Shown here one piece after another: positions 10,056-22,492 of a DNA stretch of 64,000 nucleotides. Source of the DNA: Sipunculus nudus (Eukaryota; Annelida; Sipuncula; Golfingiida; Sipunculidae); NCBI GenBank assembly GCA_026874595.1, contig CM049306.1, positions 53,908,019-53,972,018 on the forward strand, given 5' to 3'. Position 1 is the first letter of the stretch. Each line of letters opens with the position of its first letter. A program made the position numbers and the translations under genes. The notes under the pieces are model-generated. The model was not told where the DNA came from, searched no databases, and saw nothing but the letters and a program-made list of their open reading frames with translations.

Positions 10056-13000
10056 TCCCATGAGAATTAACACAAATAAAAGATAAATAAACTGAAAAAA
10101 AATAAAAGATAAAAGTATCAATAGTTTTATAACAGTCTATTGTTAAACGTGATGTAACAAGCCTAGATGGACCGACATCAAGTCCTAGATTTCACTTAAA
10201 CCAGAGACAAGGTTATAATTAACTATGAGAATTATAATTGTTACATTGAATTTCTTGTTAATGCTTTACTTTGTACCTTCACTGTCATTGTTTAGCAGAC
10301 TACTGAAATACATCCTGCAAAGAAACCTCCTTGACATATTCGTCACACATGTCTTTTATTCATGTATTTAAATAACAGCAAAAATAATAAGTAAACAGTT
10401 TTTTTTTTACTTTGAACTTCTCATTTGTGTTATATTGATTGATATTGAATGTTTAAATTTTTATCAATTCTTATAAATAACCACCAGATTACTCCATTAA
10501 ATAAGTAATGACAGCGTAGAGAGCAGGCGTTAGTTAAAATAACAATTACCCTTGAAAATGTCAAATTGTCTGACTTGCATTTATAATTAAACTGGGAGCT
10601 ACAGTAAAATCTGCACTTCCATTTGCATTCTAATGCAGCACTGAAAACATTAATTTTTAAAATGTAAATGCAGTGCTAACGTGCTATCTCAGAATATTTA
10701 TCACAAAAATAATTTCATGAGTATATTCTAGTATTACTGGTTTTAGTTTTATAAACTAGATTCTTTAAAACATTCTTACAGTGACATATCTTATTTATTG
10801 TGATAAAACAAAGCTCGTTTTGTACAATTATTTTTGCACTTGCATTTGAATTTTGTTTCGCAATGCATGTGAATTAATTTTAAATTGAAAGTTATGCGTT
10901 TGCAAATGAACCCAACCCCAACAGAAAAATAATCGGGACTTAATTTACAAAATAAATGATTTTCCTTTTATTCCTGTCTTTCCCTCTTGTCTGTTACAGA
11001 AGACGTACTCAAAACTTATATCCACCATGATAGGTTCATCTTGGATGCGGCCATATTGCGACCCGAGGTACGCTGGAAGCGTCCGATTTGACCTCCATGG
11101 TGACTCAGTTTCAGCCTATTATCAGGACCACTTAATTTGTAAAACCCTTAATTTGCTACCTCAATTCAGCAATGAATCCACTACTTGAGTCCGGACCAAA
11201 GCAGACTTCTGTCCTGTAATTATCTAACGGTCAAATTAACGAGGTAAGTCCGGTCCTAGAACCTTGACATTACTCATTCACCTAATGGAAATCAGTCTGA
11301 ATCTTCCTTTTGGCCACCAGAAGGACACACCAATGACTTTAAGGCTAAGTCGTGTCAAGGTAATTCAGCTGATTCAAGGTGATTAAGTAAAATACGCATA
11401 GTGGTTTTGGCAGAGCTCACATGAGAGACATTCGGCTAACTGCATGGTGTTCTTGTACTTGCACGAATAAATGGTTAAACCTACCAGAAAACTTCTCGCC
11501 AGTATATGTTACATGTAGAGGCGTCGTTTTCATTCGTAATCGATTTAAGTTGTTATATATCTTGTATATTGGATTTAACACTTTATTATGTATGCACATA
11601 TTAACTACAGCACTTAATATGTATTTATATCTGAATACTCAGGGCGGAATAAGCTTAATGTAAGCCTAGAAACCTTTCGTTCGCGCCTGGTCATAGGTAA
11701 AAGCAGTGGCGTCAGGTTATCTTAAGAAGTCATATTATCTAGAATGATATTTACATCCTGACAGAGATAAAATTAAGGCAGGGGTCAAGTATCGAGCTAT
11801 ATCACAACTAGACCTAGAGGAACGGTAAAGTGTGAATAAGGTAGCCAGTACCTTGACCTTTCAGGAATATGACCGTAATATGCGTTTTGCCAAAAGTGAA
11901 ATTTGAAACCTTTAATTATAAAATAATATGTATTATTAGAAATGATTTTATGTCCAAATCTGTAGAAAAAAAATTTAAAAAAATATTAAATACGCATGAA
12001 TATAATTAACTGAAACTGTACTTGTAGAAAATTGTATGACACAGGCCAGGCAGGGTCTACAGTTAGAAGTTATATCAAATTGAATTGAGTTAATGAGTTT
12101 TCCTGGTGAGTACAGATGCCATATCTGCTTCAGTCACAAATGAAAGGCAACATGAAAATTGTCTGCAAGTTACCTGCAAGTTACTAAGGCCACACAAAAA
12201 ATCGTTGTCCTAGTTTGCCGCTTCAATTTTTCGTCGAAAACATTTTTACGATATAAATGAAGATTAGGTAAAGTATCTAATTTGTGCTTTTCCTCAAGTG
12301 CCCTAAATGAATTCTTAAAGATATTGAAAATGGACAAACATTTGTGTCGACATTACACACGATTTCAAGATCCGGAGATACATTGTGTATTTTCTTAGCA
12401 AGATGACATAATTCAACGTATTGAGTGTCTCAGCTGGTAGCACTCGATCGCCACTCGTTCGACCTTTATGTTCCCAGGTTCCCACTTTTTTTGTGGCCTA
12501 ATAATGAAGTAATACAAGATTGTCAGTCTAAGCCACGGAAACTCGCCCAAGGCTGACCCTCAGATTCTTGGAATACAAAATTTCCTAACCATAGAGACTC
12601 GGTTAATTGATGTTGATCAATAAGTTTTATTATATTTTTTGGGTATCTGATTCGCAGAAATGCATTTGGTTACTAGAACTTATTTTGTTACAAGAAGAGA
12701 TGATTTAATAAACCTTTGAATGCGATATGATTAAATATCTGTGACTTGGGTTGGTATTAGCCACGCGCGAGGCCCCCAAAAGAAGATTTCTTTTAAATTC
12801 TGGGGATCGAAACACGAACAAGACAAACATAACCCAAGTGCTTCAGTAACAAATATATATCAATTATATGACAATTAGTCTGATTAACTGTCAGACTAAC
12901 TGAAATACGACCTGGGTACATTAGATGTTTTCATTTCGTCTGGTTAATGGAAGTTTATCAACTTGATAACATGATTAAATGACAGAGGTTGTGTTTCGTT

Positions 13001-13079
13001 GGTCATAGTGTATAGGAAAATTGTGCGTATTGGACTGTGTGAATCTCTGATACTCACCTCAAACCTATCCGTTAATCAC
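10056..13079. other. Intergenic or intronic AT-rich sequence
   Basis: No frame over 80 codons and no domain seen on either strand. Composition is uneven, with mildly GC-richer patches near 11,030-11,420. A weak tRNA-like A-box occurs near 12,430 but was not accepted. Confidence 0.5.
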
Positions 13080-13616
13080 ACCTGAGTAGGCATTTATATT
13101 TGAATGGTAAGCATACGCGTGACAAGTCATACGCAAAAATGCATTGTAAGGGCAATCTATCCTGTTGCCTCCATATTGCGGTAAACAGCCGATTATTCTA
13201 ACATTAGGCTACGAGTGATGAATAAACACACACAAAATACATGTGAATTCACAAAAGAAAGTGCATATATATCTCTATGGCGACAAGTCATTTCCTGCGT
13301 CGTGTTTAAGCTCTCGTTCAATCATCCGTGTTAGACATGTTTAGTCTTAAATTCAACAAACACGCAATGGGATTTACCAATAATTTGAGTAACAACGGAT
13401 TTTTTTTCCGCACATGGTAGGTCTAGTTTGAAAGTAAATACAAACATATCCAATGATTGCTTATTTTAAGTGATAGCGTTCCTGTTGTACAATGCCAAGA
13501 GGGGTTTTCAAGAATGACGATTAAATTGCATCCTCATTGAGCCTTACGATGGGGTTCTTGTTGAAACCGAGCAAGGCACTCTGCATGACATCTCTTTAGA
13601 CTGCCTTATGTCAGAG
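13080..13616 (+). repeat. Dispersed homologous segment, copy 1 (partner 39,485-40,002)
   Basis: Ordered shared motifs with 39,485-40,002 in the same orientation: GTAGGCATTTATATTTG, ATACATGTGAATTC, CTCTATGG, GTCATTTCCTG, AAATTCAACAAACA, GGGATTTACCAATA, TTGCATCCTCA and GAGCCTT. Divergence is large, but collinearity over about 530 bp is clear. No shared reading frame was found. Confidence 0.7.
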
Positions 13617-15308
13617 GGGCGGAATGACTCTGACGAAACCTAAAGTGCACTTGAATAGACCAAGATTAACCAACCGGAGTCCATATAACATGTCTTTGGT
13701 CAAATACATCCTAATTTGAATTTGTTTAAACTCTGCATTTGCATGTCTGTTTGGAATTAAGACGAATAAAACTTTGTTAGTAGTATAATAGTAAAATACA
13801 ATTTCGAATTGAACATCTATCAATTCTTAACTGGTGTACATTTGGAAATTGTATTGCGTTTTCGCAGTTTTACTGCGTATAGCAGACGCGTCATTTTTTA
13901 AATCCCAAAACAAATACCGGAGCATTGTCATTAAATGAAGACCCATAAAGCGTGTATAATTAGATTAAGCTCATGCCATCCATGTATATTTTTTGTTTAG
14001 CTTCGTAGGCATATTTTGATGTCATAGGAAACAGGACTGCCGAATCGTAGGCGAATGAGACTAATCGTTCACCAAGCTACCGCATTTGTAAGTTTTTCAC
14101 GCGAGGCCCATGTCCTAATATGGTATTCATTAATATTGCTGTCAAGTAGTAGGCTTCGAGTTAAAATTGATTTACAAGTGATGAATGGGCGACTTGGTAA
14201 CATTCAGGTATTTTGAATGAGAGTTTCGTAGCTACTGTAGTTATTGTGCGACAACCGGCAACATGTCATAGATTAATGGCGGCTAGTGGTCTCCGTTTCT
14301 TCCTAGTTGTTTCCTGTTCTTTCAGTTTCATTAAGCCGTGAACACATTACTCTAATAGCATAGTCTCTACATACGCTCTGAACACAGCGCGTGATCATCC
14401 GGTGACCTTCCGGTCACACGCTGTGGGAAATAGAAGGATTCTTCAGATTTGGCAAGATGCCAGGCACCCAGTCAGTTTTGATGGAAAAGCTAAATTCTGC
14501 TTCGCTAAGCGTTTTAACAAAGATGCGAAAATGTTGAAAAAAATCTGATTGGCTAAGCGTGTAAACATACATGGCTGCGTCCATGCCAAACTCGTTTGGC
14601 ACTACAAGAGAGAAAACATGCATTCAGCGGGGTTAAATGTCATTGGGCCAAACAAGCGAGTTAGTATAGAGACTGACTTGAAAGGAGCTGATTGCATCGT
14701 GTGTATTCATACGGGCGGTGAAAAAAATTGTGCTTTCAAGCACATTCGACCGCAGTGCAAATCGACCGGCACCTCAACAAAATCAGATTGTGCTTGTCAT
14801 GCCTGCAGTGTGATTGGGTAAATATAACGCAGGGGGAATTCCAAGAGACAGCGGCGCCTCATGGCCAAACTTGACAGACAACCGCGGTTTCTTGCAGCGG
14901 TTAGTGTAGCGAATTGTTGAGCATAGCGTAACCGCTGCTTATGTAGCGTAAGTCTCTAAACTGGATGCCTATAAAACAGGGGATCTTATGTAATATTTAA
15001 TGTTCATGTACTGCACCTAATACATTTCCGAAATGTGTCGTGCTCTGAGATCCAGTTCCGGTATTACAGCCTAATTCACGAACCTTTTTCATATGGTGAC
15101 ACAGCATTTCGATGTGCTGCACCACTTGGGCTTCAGTTTTATATCATATCGTGTTGGCTTTTAATAATCTGTGCTATTTTATGTAATGAGTCTTGAGCAG
15201 GTTTATTACTACGTAAGTTGCGAAATATAAGTAAATAGGGCTATGCTTGTCAGCAACATATATTAATAATGCATGCAGGAACTTTTGGCAGGTTCTTATT
15301 TAGAACGC
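13617..15308. other. Non-coding stretch
   Basis: No recognisable gene. Short frames (for example 14,549-14,821) show no domain. The 14,850-14,960 interval has a few short GCGTAACCGC/GCGGTTAG inverted motifs. Confidence 0.45.
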
Positions 15309-15648
15309 TAAGGCCAAAATAAAAAAAAAGTATGGTTCTCAGGCACTTATTTTCAGAAATCAATGCGGGTGGGCGCTTTTTTATTTTAATTTTTTTGGTA
15401 TGTTTCGATAAAAATGTCAAATGATAAGGGAAAAGCATGAAAATAACAGTTTTATTTTGCTAAATAAGTAAAAGCACTACAAAACAAAGGAAATTGTATG
15501 GTTTTATCTTCTTGAAAGAAACGTCGAAGCAGCATCTGCTCAAAATTGAAAAGTTTTTATTGAAAATCTAAATAAAAAGTTTTGATGCGGGGGTTTAAAA
15601 TAGATGCGGGCGGTGCCTGAGAACCATACCTTTAATTTTTTGGCCTAA
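15309..15648 (-). mobile_element. PIF/Harbinger-like MITE, copy A (reverse orientation)
   Basis: A 334-bp element (15,312-15,645) bounded by GGCCAAAAT...TTTTTTGGCC, with inverted termini of about 35 bp containing GGTATGGTTCTCAGGCAC and its complement. It is flanked by TAA on both sides (15,309-15,311 and 15,646-15,648). GGCC ends plus a TAA/TTA 3-bp target duplication are the usual signature of PIF/Harbinger elements. There is no coding capacity. Three relatives lie at 16,733, 30,384 and 42,074 in the other orientation. Confidence 0.75.
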
Positions 15649-16732
15649 AGTGTTATTCCCTGAGCGCAGAGGCGGTATCTGTCTACACTAGGTAAAGAAC
15701 AAACTCGCTCTTCCTTAAAACGCTATAAAAGACCTAAATTTTTGGTGAATAAAATAAACAAATAAATAAAAAGATAAGGAGAAAGTGCTAACCTGTGATT
15801 AGAATGTTAATATTGAAATATAAAATTGTTAAAAAAATCTCCGATAGGTAAATAATGGTGCCTACATCAGGGTTCTTTTACCTAACACATTTCCAGGGCA
15901 ACATCCAATAAATTACGTACAATGAGCCTATTGGTTAACAGTAACAACCTCCGCCAAGACTCCGTTTGAAGTTGAATGAACGCTTAGAACAGTATAGAAC
16001 AGAAATGGGTTTAATGTCTGACGCGTCAATTATCTGCTCGTCTATATATTGTTACGTTAAACTGCAAAGTCAGCGCTTTTATAGCAGCCTGGAGATTTCC
16101 AGGAGAATTTTATCGTCTATGAAATGCTATAATTCGTCTGGATCGTATACACAGTGGTGCCGAGGTCATTTATGTTATCTATGGTGTAAGATGTACATTA
16201 AAGATTATACAGCCCGGGGCCTGCAGAAGTAATCGCTGGTGGGCGCCTACTTTGCCAAGCTAACCAACGGGGTCTGAAAACACCATCAATACTGATTTAC
16301 AACTATTAATATATTATATTATACTTTATTATTGAGAATTCCCTACGAGGGGCCTGTTCAATCAATCATAATCAATCATTAGACAAAATACATATCATGA
16401 AACAGCAAATCTTAAGTAATCATAAAGAAAATAATATACTGGATTATAATCCGAGCCATGTTAAAGGCAATATATACAGGTTTGTTAAACACTATTATAA
16501 TTATACATTGATTAAAAATACAGAAATAGACTGTATTAAGAGCAATATTAAAGAATAATTAAAACTAGGAACTATTTAGATGAGATAAAACTACATTAAG
16601 TATAAGTAATTTATATTTTCAGTATATTATTAAAATAAAACATGTGAATGGGAAATATAATGTATAGCGCGATGAAAGTTGAGGTATGAGAACAAATCCT
16701 TCTTAAAACTCGTCAATCCAACTATTCGTAAA
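15649..16732. other. Non-coding stretch between two MITEs
   Basis: AT-rich, no supported gene. The 88-codon frame at 15,966-16,232 shows no recognisable domain. Confidence 0.45.
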
Positions 16733-17041
16733 ATGTTGTTCACAGGTACCGCTCGCGTCAATTTTAACCCCCCTCCCCCCCCCCCCCCCGGCACATCAAT
16801 CATTTTTCCTTTTTTTCCTTTGTCAGTTTGATTTTCATGTTTTAGGAAGACAATATAATACAAATTTGAAAAGATTATCTTTTAATGTAGTGTTTTTACT
16901 CATTTAGCAAAAAAAATTATACCATTTTAATGTATGTCCCTGATCATATGAGATTTTTTATCGAAACATACCAAAAAAAAAAGTATCGCCCGCCCGCACT
17001 GATTTCTAATAAAAGTGCCTGAAAACAATACCTTTTTTGCC
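16733..17041 (+). mobile_element. PIF/Harbinger-like MITE, copy B (damaged)
   Basis: Similar to copies C and D from CACAGGTACC through a C-run, ATTTTTTATCGAAACATACC, the CGCCCGCCCGCA motif and AGTGCCTGAAAACAATACC. The left terminal GGCCAAAA is missing. A ~22-bp imperfect direct repeat (CGTCAATCC...TCGTAAA) flanks the element at about 16,710 and 17,047. Confidence 0.65.
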
Positions 17042-17237
17042 TTAGTCGTCAATCCCAATAATCGTAAATAACAGCAATTGGATAGATAGAAATATGTTTA
17101 TATTAATTTTTCCAAGAGAAAGGAGGCCCACATTTATTTAGGACTATGTTACTGCGGACCCTTGGACAGAAGCAATTTGACATGAAAAACATCATTTTTC
17201 GTGCAATTTCCTTTCTTTCGGTTTATTGGATTTTTAT

Positions 17238-17240
<3 letters not shown>

Positions 17241-17282
<42 letters not shown>
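17241..17282. repeat. (AT)n microsatellite
   Basis: An uninterrupted AT dinucleotide run of about 42 bp. Confidence 0.97.
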
Positions 17283-17286
<4 letters not shown>

Positions 17287-19914
17287 TGTGTATCCAGTCA
17301 CTGAATGTCTGGATTAAAATATAATACCCCATAAAATGCTATAGACTCAGAAACACATTCCTCAGTCATCTTTTAACAGCCAGACCAAACTTACTCCCAG
17401 ATACCCATATAACCTTGATTTTCACAAATGACGTCATAAGCTGCTGTAACCGCGCACTCTCGCAGATTAATGACTGCCATCCGGAGGAAAGAACAAGGAT
17501 ATTTTATATGTCCACGATGGCAAGAATGCCTACAGCTTTATTACACATAGTCATGATTTGTAGAGATTTAAAAGATTAATCATTCGTTCTTGACCTGAAT
17601 GCAATAAAAACAAAAAACTGCGATTGTTCATCTGCTTCAGTACAATGGCATTTGTTCATATGGCAATCTGATGGTTGATCAGTAAAAACGTGAACAATAT
17701 ATGATGATATATTGTTTCTTTTTTATTCATTCCATTGACATTTTACTTATCGCAGAGATACGATTACATTCTTCCAGCCGCGGGGGTATTTGTTTTGTGC
17801 TAGAAAACTGTCAACCAAATATGTCACATTACTGCTATCACATCCAACAGACAATTTGGCATACTGGCATTGTGTTCTTTACACAATTATCATAAATATC
17901 ATGTGAGATTGCGCTGTAAGGTGAATTGTTGTGAGTTAGGGTTTTCTGATATAGGACAAGCCAATGAACAGGAAACTAGACCGGGACTGGCAATTTTTTA
18001 GGGTATTAGTACCCCAATTGCCCGCTATTTAGTCCAGCATCCACCAAACTCAACCTTGTTTAAGGGAGTAAAGATTTTATCTTTGAAGATTTTGTTTAGC
18101 CGTTAATCAGGTGTGAAATAATTGAGGTTGGATCGTTTTCAGCCTTTGGCAAATTTTACTAATGAGCATAAAACAAAACGGTTGCCAAAGTAAAACTAAA
18201 ATGACAAAAATTCCATTACTATCCCACTACATTTGACATAGAGGGTCAATCAATACATGGTGTCTGGGAAATTATGATCCATTGTTGTAGCCATTGTGGC
18301 CACCGTGTACAAAATAGCTGTTCTGCCATCTGAAAACAATGAATAACTCACGAATATCCTTTACACTGAACATATAATTTGGTTAGTAAACATGTATTCA
18401 AAATTATTCTGCAGACCCAGGATCATAAATTAAACTACGGAAGAATTTAAGAAATTATGCAGATGACCACAAGTTCTGGAAAACAGCTGTTATACATTAC
18501 CATTTAAGATACCTATATAGAACAATAAAAGAACAATAAGAGTTAAAACCCTTATTAACACAGGGTGATGCCCGATATTTACAATATAAGTATATTCTTT
18601 TGGTGGCGAGAGGGTGGGGGTTGGGTGATGGTGGTTGAGAGGCGGAAAAGATAAGCATACTTTGAGTCAAATTAATTTAAAATGGCACGGCCTTTACCGA
18701 AATTCATATTTCTTCAATCGCAAATGTAACATATGCATGTGTTTAGATATATTATGTCCGGTCTGTTAGCAAATAATCTCAGTTTAGCTCTGTTTATTAA
18801 GATGGACTTTATCAGCTAGCCTTGTACAGCTGGGACTGTGAGTCGCATGAATAATGAAAGAAATGCTTATGGAATTTCACCTTTTACATTATTTTTCTTA
18901 TTGCTATATGAAGCGGAATTGAAATTTATATTGTTGTACTAACTTATTGAATGATGACGTCAAACTAATATATGTGAGTGGTATACAATGTAATTTAAAT
19001 ACACAATTTCTAGCTTGTAAAAAATATTCTTTTTTTTTTAGTTTTACTCTTTGCTTTTCCAGTTCAGAACTAGCCGTAGAACCTAAAACTTGGGATGAAA
19101 ATTAAAGATTCATATTTTGAAAGACTATCTATTTTATGAATGCAATACAGGTTTCTAAAACGACTTTATCGAGAGATTTATCTAAAGGTTAAAAATTACA
19201 GGTCTTGGACTTGGAAGCTCTAGTTTGTACTAGTCTAAAAGTTGGTCATAGATATGGTCAGGAAATAGTTTCCAATGAAGCTTTTTTTCGGAAAGTCTTT
19301 AAAGGATCATACACGTGTCAGCAAAATCTTGAAGGGACATGTCAGCTGCAGGCGGGCATAGAGTACTTGTTGACTCTGAGAAGTGCTGTCGCACAGGTGG
19401 ATGGCACCTGCTGAGCTGTATGGCCGTGTTCCTTCCTGGGCCACAGGCATTTTTCATTTATTGAGGGTGACTTGAGCCATTTATTGAAGTATTGGCGGGA
19501 AAGTGCTGCTGTACATTTACAAAAGTTATACTCTTATAAGCTTTTGAAGAGGTTAGAAATTTCACGGTTTACTTATCCCCTGTTTGTATCGCCGACCAGC
19601 TTTACAATAAAAGCGCCCTCGGCTGTGATAGTGATGACCAAGATTGTCTTCGAACTGCATGTTCCTTGTTTGTCACCCTAACTGGCGACAAAAAGTAACT
19701 TTTGACAAAACAATTAAATCCTGCGTAAAAGATCACGGAAAAAAGGATAGATATTATACAAATATTTTTGCGACCCTACTCACATCTTTAATGTTACAAC
19801 TTCGTCTGTTCCTATCTACTATCATAATTAGTCGGAACCGACCGGGAGTAAATACACGAGCCATTATCAGTTCTTCTTATTGAATAAATATTATTTTTAT
19901 ATTTCCAGATTTTC
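17283..19914. other. Non-coding stretch
   Basis: No supported gene. A G-rich patch at 18,601-18,645 has several GGG runs on the plus strand. Short frames near 19,205-19,883 show no domain. Confidence 0.45.
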
Positions 19915-20015
19915 AAAATTACGGATAAACGGTCATAATTTCGGTTCTCCAGTTTTAATTACGGATAAACGATTTTACGGATAAACGGTGTTCGGATGAA
20001 CGGCGCTCCACTGTA
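19915..20015 (-). mobile_element. Terminus of a pogo/Tigger-like DNA transposon
   Basis: Read on the minus strand, the end is CAGTGGAGCGCCGTTCATCC next to a TA at 20,014-20,015. It is followed by repeated CGTTTATCCGTAA motifs (three copies of ACGGATAAACG on the plus strand near 19,920, 19,960 and 19,977). Pogo/Tigger termini commonly start CAGTGGAAC...CCG with such iterated subterminal motifs and insert at TA. The opposite end was not found, so this is a fragment or the partner has diverged. Confidence 0.5.
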
Positions 20016-21096
20016 TTCACTTTTAAAATACATATTCTTTTATCATGCGAGTATCATCTCGACTGCATTTACGTCCCTATAATAGGGCATGCTCATAGAC
20101 AGACTGGAGGAGTGAATTAATGAGCCTAACATAGTGGCTATTAGGCATAAAATAATACAAGTTATGTATTCTCTGGGTCAGAATACCCTAGAATCCATAT
20201 TTTGGAACCTAGATCTGCAGATCTACTTTGGAATACATGTACTAACCGAATACTGTGTTCAGCGTATAGTGTTTTCATGAGTGGAACATTGTTTTCAATT
20301 AGCAGAACAGCAACTCTGTAAATGGTGGTCATTATTGCTACAACAATACCAGAAATGATTTCTGTGGGTGATAATCCCCAAGAAACAATTGGTTGATCCT
20401 CAATTTCAAATGATAAGGTATTTATGGCATTTTTCGCATTTTAGTATTATTTTGGCGGCAATTTTGATTTATGCCAATTAGCGAAAATTGCCGAAGACTG
20501 ACAGAGGTCCAAGCTCAATATTTTTCACACCTGATATGTGGTCAAACAAAATCTATAAAGAAACAAGGCCTATAGGCCTAATGCGAACCTGTGCAATGGG
20601 ATGCACATCAAGTATAATGCTTCCATGCTGGACCGTTACTTTTAATATACATGTGTAACAAGTATATGTACAATTTAAGCACTGAATATCTTGAACCCGA
20701 TTGCTTGCACAAATAACACAAACGTCACTGATGAAATATGGCATTGATGCGCACAACACAAAATAATTGTAAGTGGCACCACCAGTCTTGTGTACGAGAA
20801 AGCCATCTAAGATGAATGGGCATGAAAAATTTCAGGCATACTTCAAACAACTGTTAGGCTATGTCTACAGATGCATGAAACAACTAGAAAATCGGTAGTC
20901 GACAAGCGACAACGTGTCTCGGGTGAAGTGACGCATGGATTAAGTGGTACGTCACACCACTGCTGAATATAGTCAACTAAAACTCTGAGGCAAAGGTATT
21001 CACTTATTCAAGGATAACACCTGCCGCCACCTGTCTGGTCTACTTACAGTTGCAATAGAGTTCCCAGTCCACAGGTGGAAGGACTTGATAGCAGGT
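20016..21096. other. Non-coding stretch
   Basis: No supported gene. It contains a 14-bp perfect palindrome AGGCCTATAGGCCT at 20,566-20,579. Confidence 0.45.
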
Positions 21097-21798
21097 TGTT
21101 ACAGGTGCTCTTTTATTGTGTGACACGGGCGTAACTCGTGTTGTTGTTACATTTCATGTTTAATCCGTACTGGTTGAACTCTCGTTGTCATGTGAGCCTT
21201 GAGTTTTCACGCCTGGTCGTGGGTCACGTGATGAGCCTGGTGTGTGGAGATACACAGCGCTGTTCTTTCTAGAGAATTTCTGAAACGCGTGTTTACTGCT
21301 GAGTAGGGTCCTTCTAGACTGTTCGAGAAGTGGAAAATTCCCGGCTTGGGGTGTGAAGGTATATAAAGGTGCTGTTCTCTAGAACCAGGGAGCAGAGAAT
21401 AGCAGATACCAGCGGACGCAGAAGCGTGTGTCAGGACCTTATCCGACGAATGCGGCAATTATAGATTTTCAAGAACTTTCTCCTGGATTTTATACATTTG
21501 GACTTCAGTTTACTTTTTGTGTTGTTGCAAGAACTTTCCACTGGATTGTCATTCTCCGAGAGTTTACATTCAAAGGACTTATCGTGGTGATGGTGTTGGT
21601 ATCGAGGTTCTGTACCATTATCTTTCTGTGTGATTATATTGACTTGTTGCTATAACGCTGTTTTACTTTACAATTGTATTGATTTAGTGTATTGTATTGT
21701 TAGGGTTGTTTTAAGAATAAATTATAGTTATTTGTTAACAAAAAAACACTGACTTCTTTATTCATTCCCCTAGACATTTCACGCTGCCTAGTGTTACA
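21097..21798 (+). mobile_element. Candidate solo LTR
   Basis: A 702-bp segment begins TGTTACAGGTG and ends AGTGTTACA (TG...CA). Inside, in LTR-like order, are a TATA box (TATATAAA, 21,360-21,367), a GC-richer transcribed-leader-like part, and an AATAAA-type signal near 21,716 shortly before the end. No 5-bp target duplication is visible at these boundaries and TTACAGAAT recurs at 21,794 and 21,823, so the right edge may be some 30 bp further on. An ordinary TATA promoter is the alternative. Confidence 0.4.
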
Positions 21799-22446
21799 GA
21801 ATCTGATTTTATTTATCTCTGTTACAGAATATGTGTTCATCACGCATACGTGATCTGTTTATATTAGGTTCCGTAACAATATACTATTGTTTTGATTGAA
21901 AATTTGTGTGTGACAGAATTCTTTCCATCATAGTTCATAACATAAAATCTTTGATTGTAAATTGTTCTTACCAGTTGCTAAAAAATGCGTGGCTACAATA
22001 TGTTCCGTTTACCTTTGGGGCGATATATGTTAGGTTTGTTATTGTTTGCAAATGGGACCAATATTCATGATGATTTAGACAATCTCTCTAATTTCAGTAA
22101 GGTCAGAGTCATGGAGAAAACTAACGGGAGTGCAATTTGTGGCTGTTTTGTTAAAAAAGTGCTGATACATGTACAACATTTATTTCGGCTCTAGTTATTT
22201 TTTTTATTCCATAATTAATATAATCTGCGTCTATCTCAGTACCTATTTGTGCTTTATAAGGCATATGTCCCAAAATGTGATATCATTTAAAAATTTGTTC
22301 CACCTACAACTATATTAAGTATGAACATGAAATTACCAATGGCGTCAATTCATCTTCAAGGATGTGTGGGGATGATTCATGGGGGTATTTTAGGGCCCCT
22401 TTACAAAATAAACGTTAAGTATAATATCTTTTTTTCACCACTTCGA

Positions 22447-22447
<1 letters not shown>
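21799..22447. other. Non-coding stretch
   Basis: AT-rich, without a supported gene. The 69-codon frame at 21,985-22,194 has no recognisable domain. Confidence 0.4.

Positions 22448-22487
<40 letters not shown>
22448..22487. repeat. (TA)n microsatellite
   Basis: An uninterrupted TA run of about 40 bp, followed by an imperfect TATGATGTA repeat. Confidence 0.97.

Positions 22488-22492
<5 letters not shown>

Noticed and set aside
12425-12490. tRNA-like CTCAGCTGGTAGCAC ... CCCAGGTTCCCAC
   Set aside because: The B-box is weak and the arms do not pair convincingly.
18601-18645. G-quadruplex candidate
   Set aside because: Only three runs of three or more G occur close together; weak compared with the 29,864 tract.
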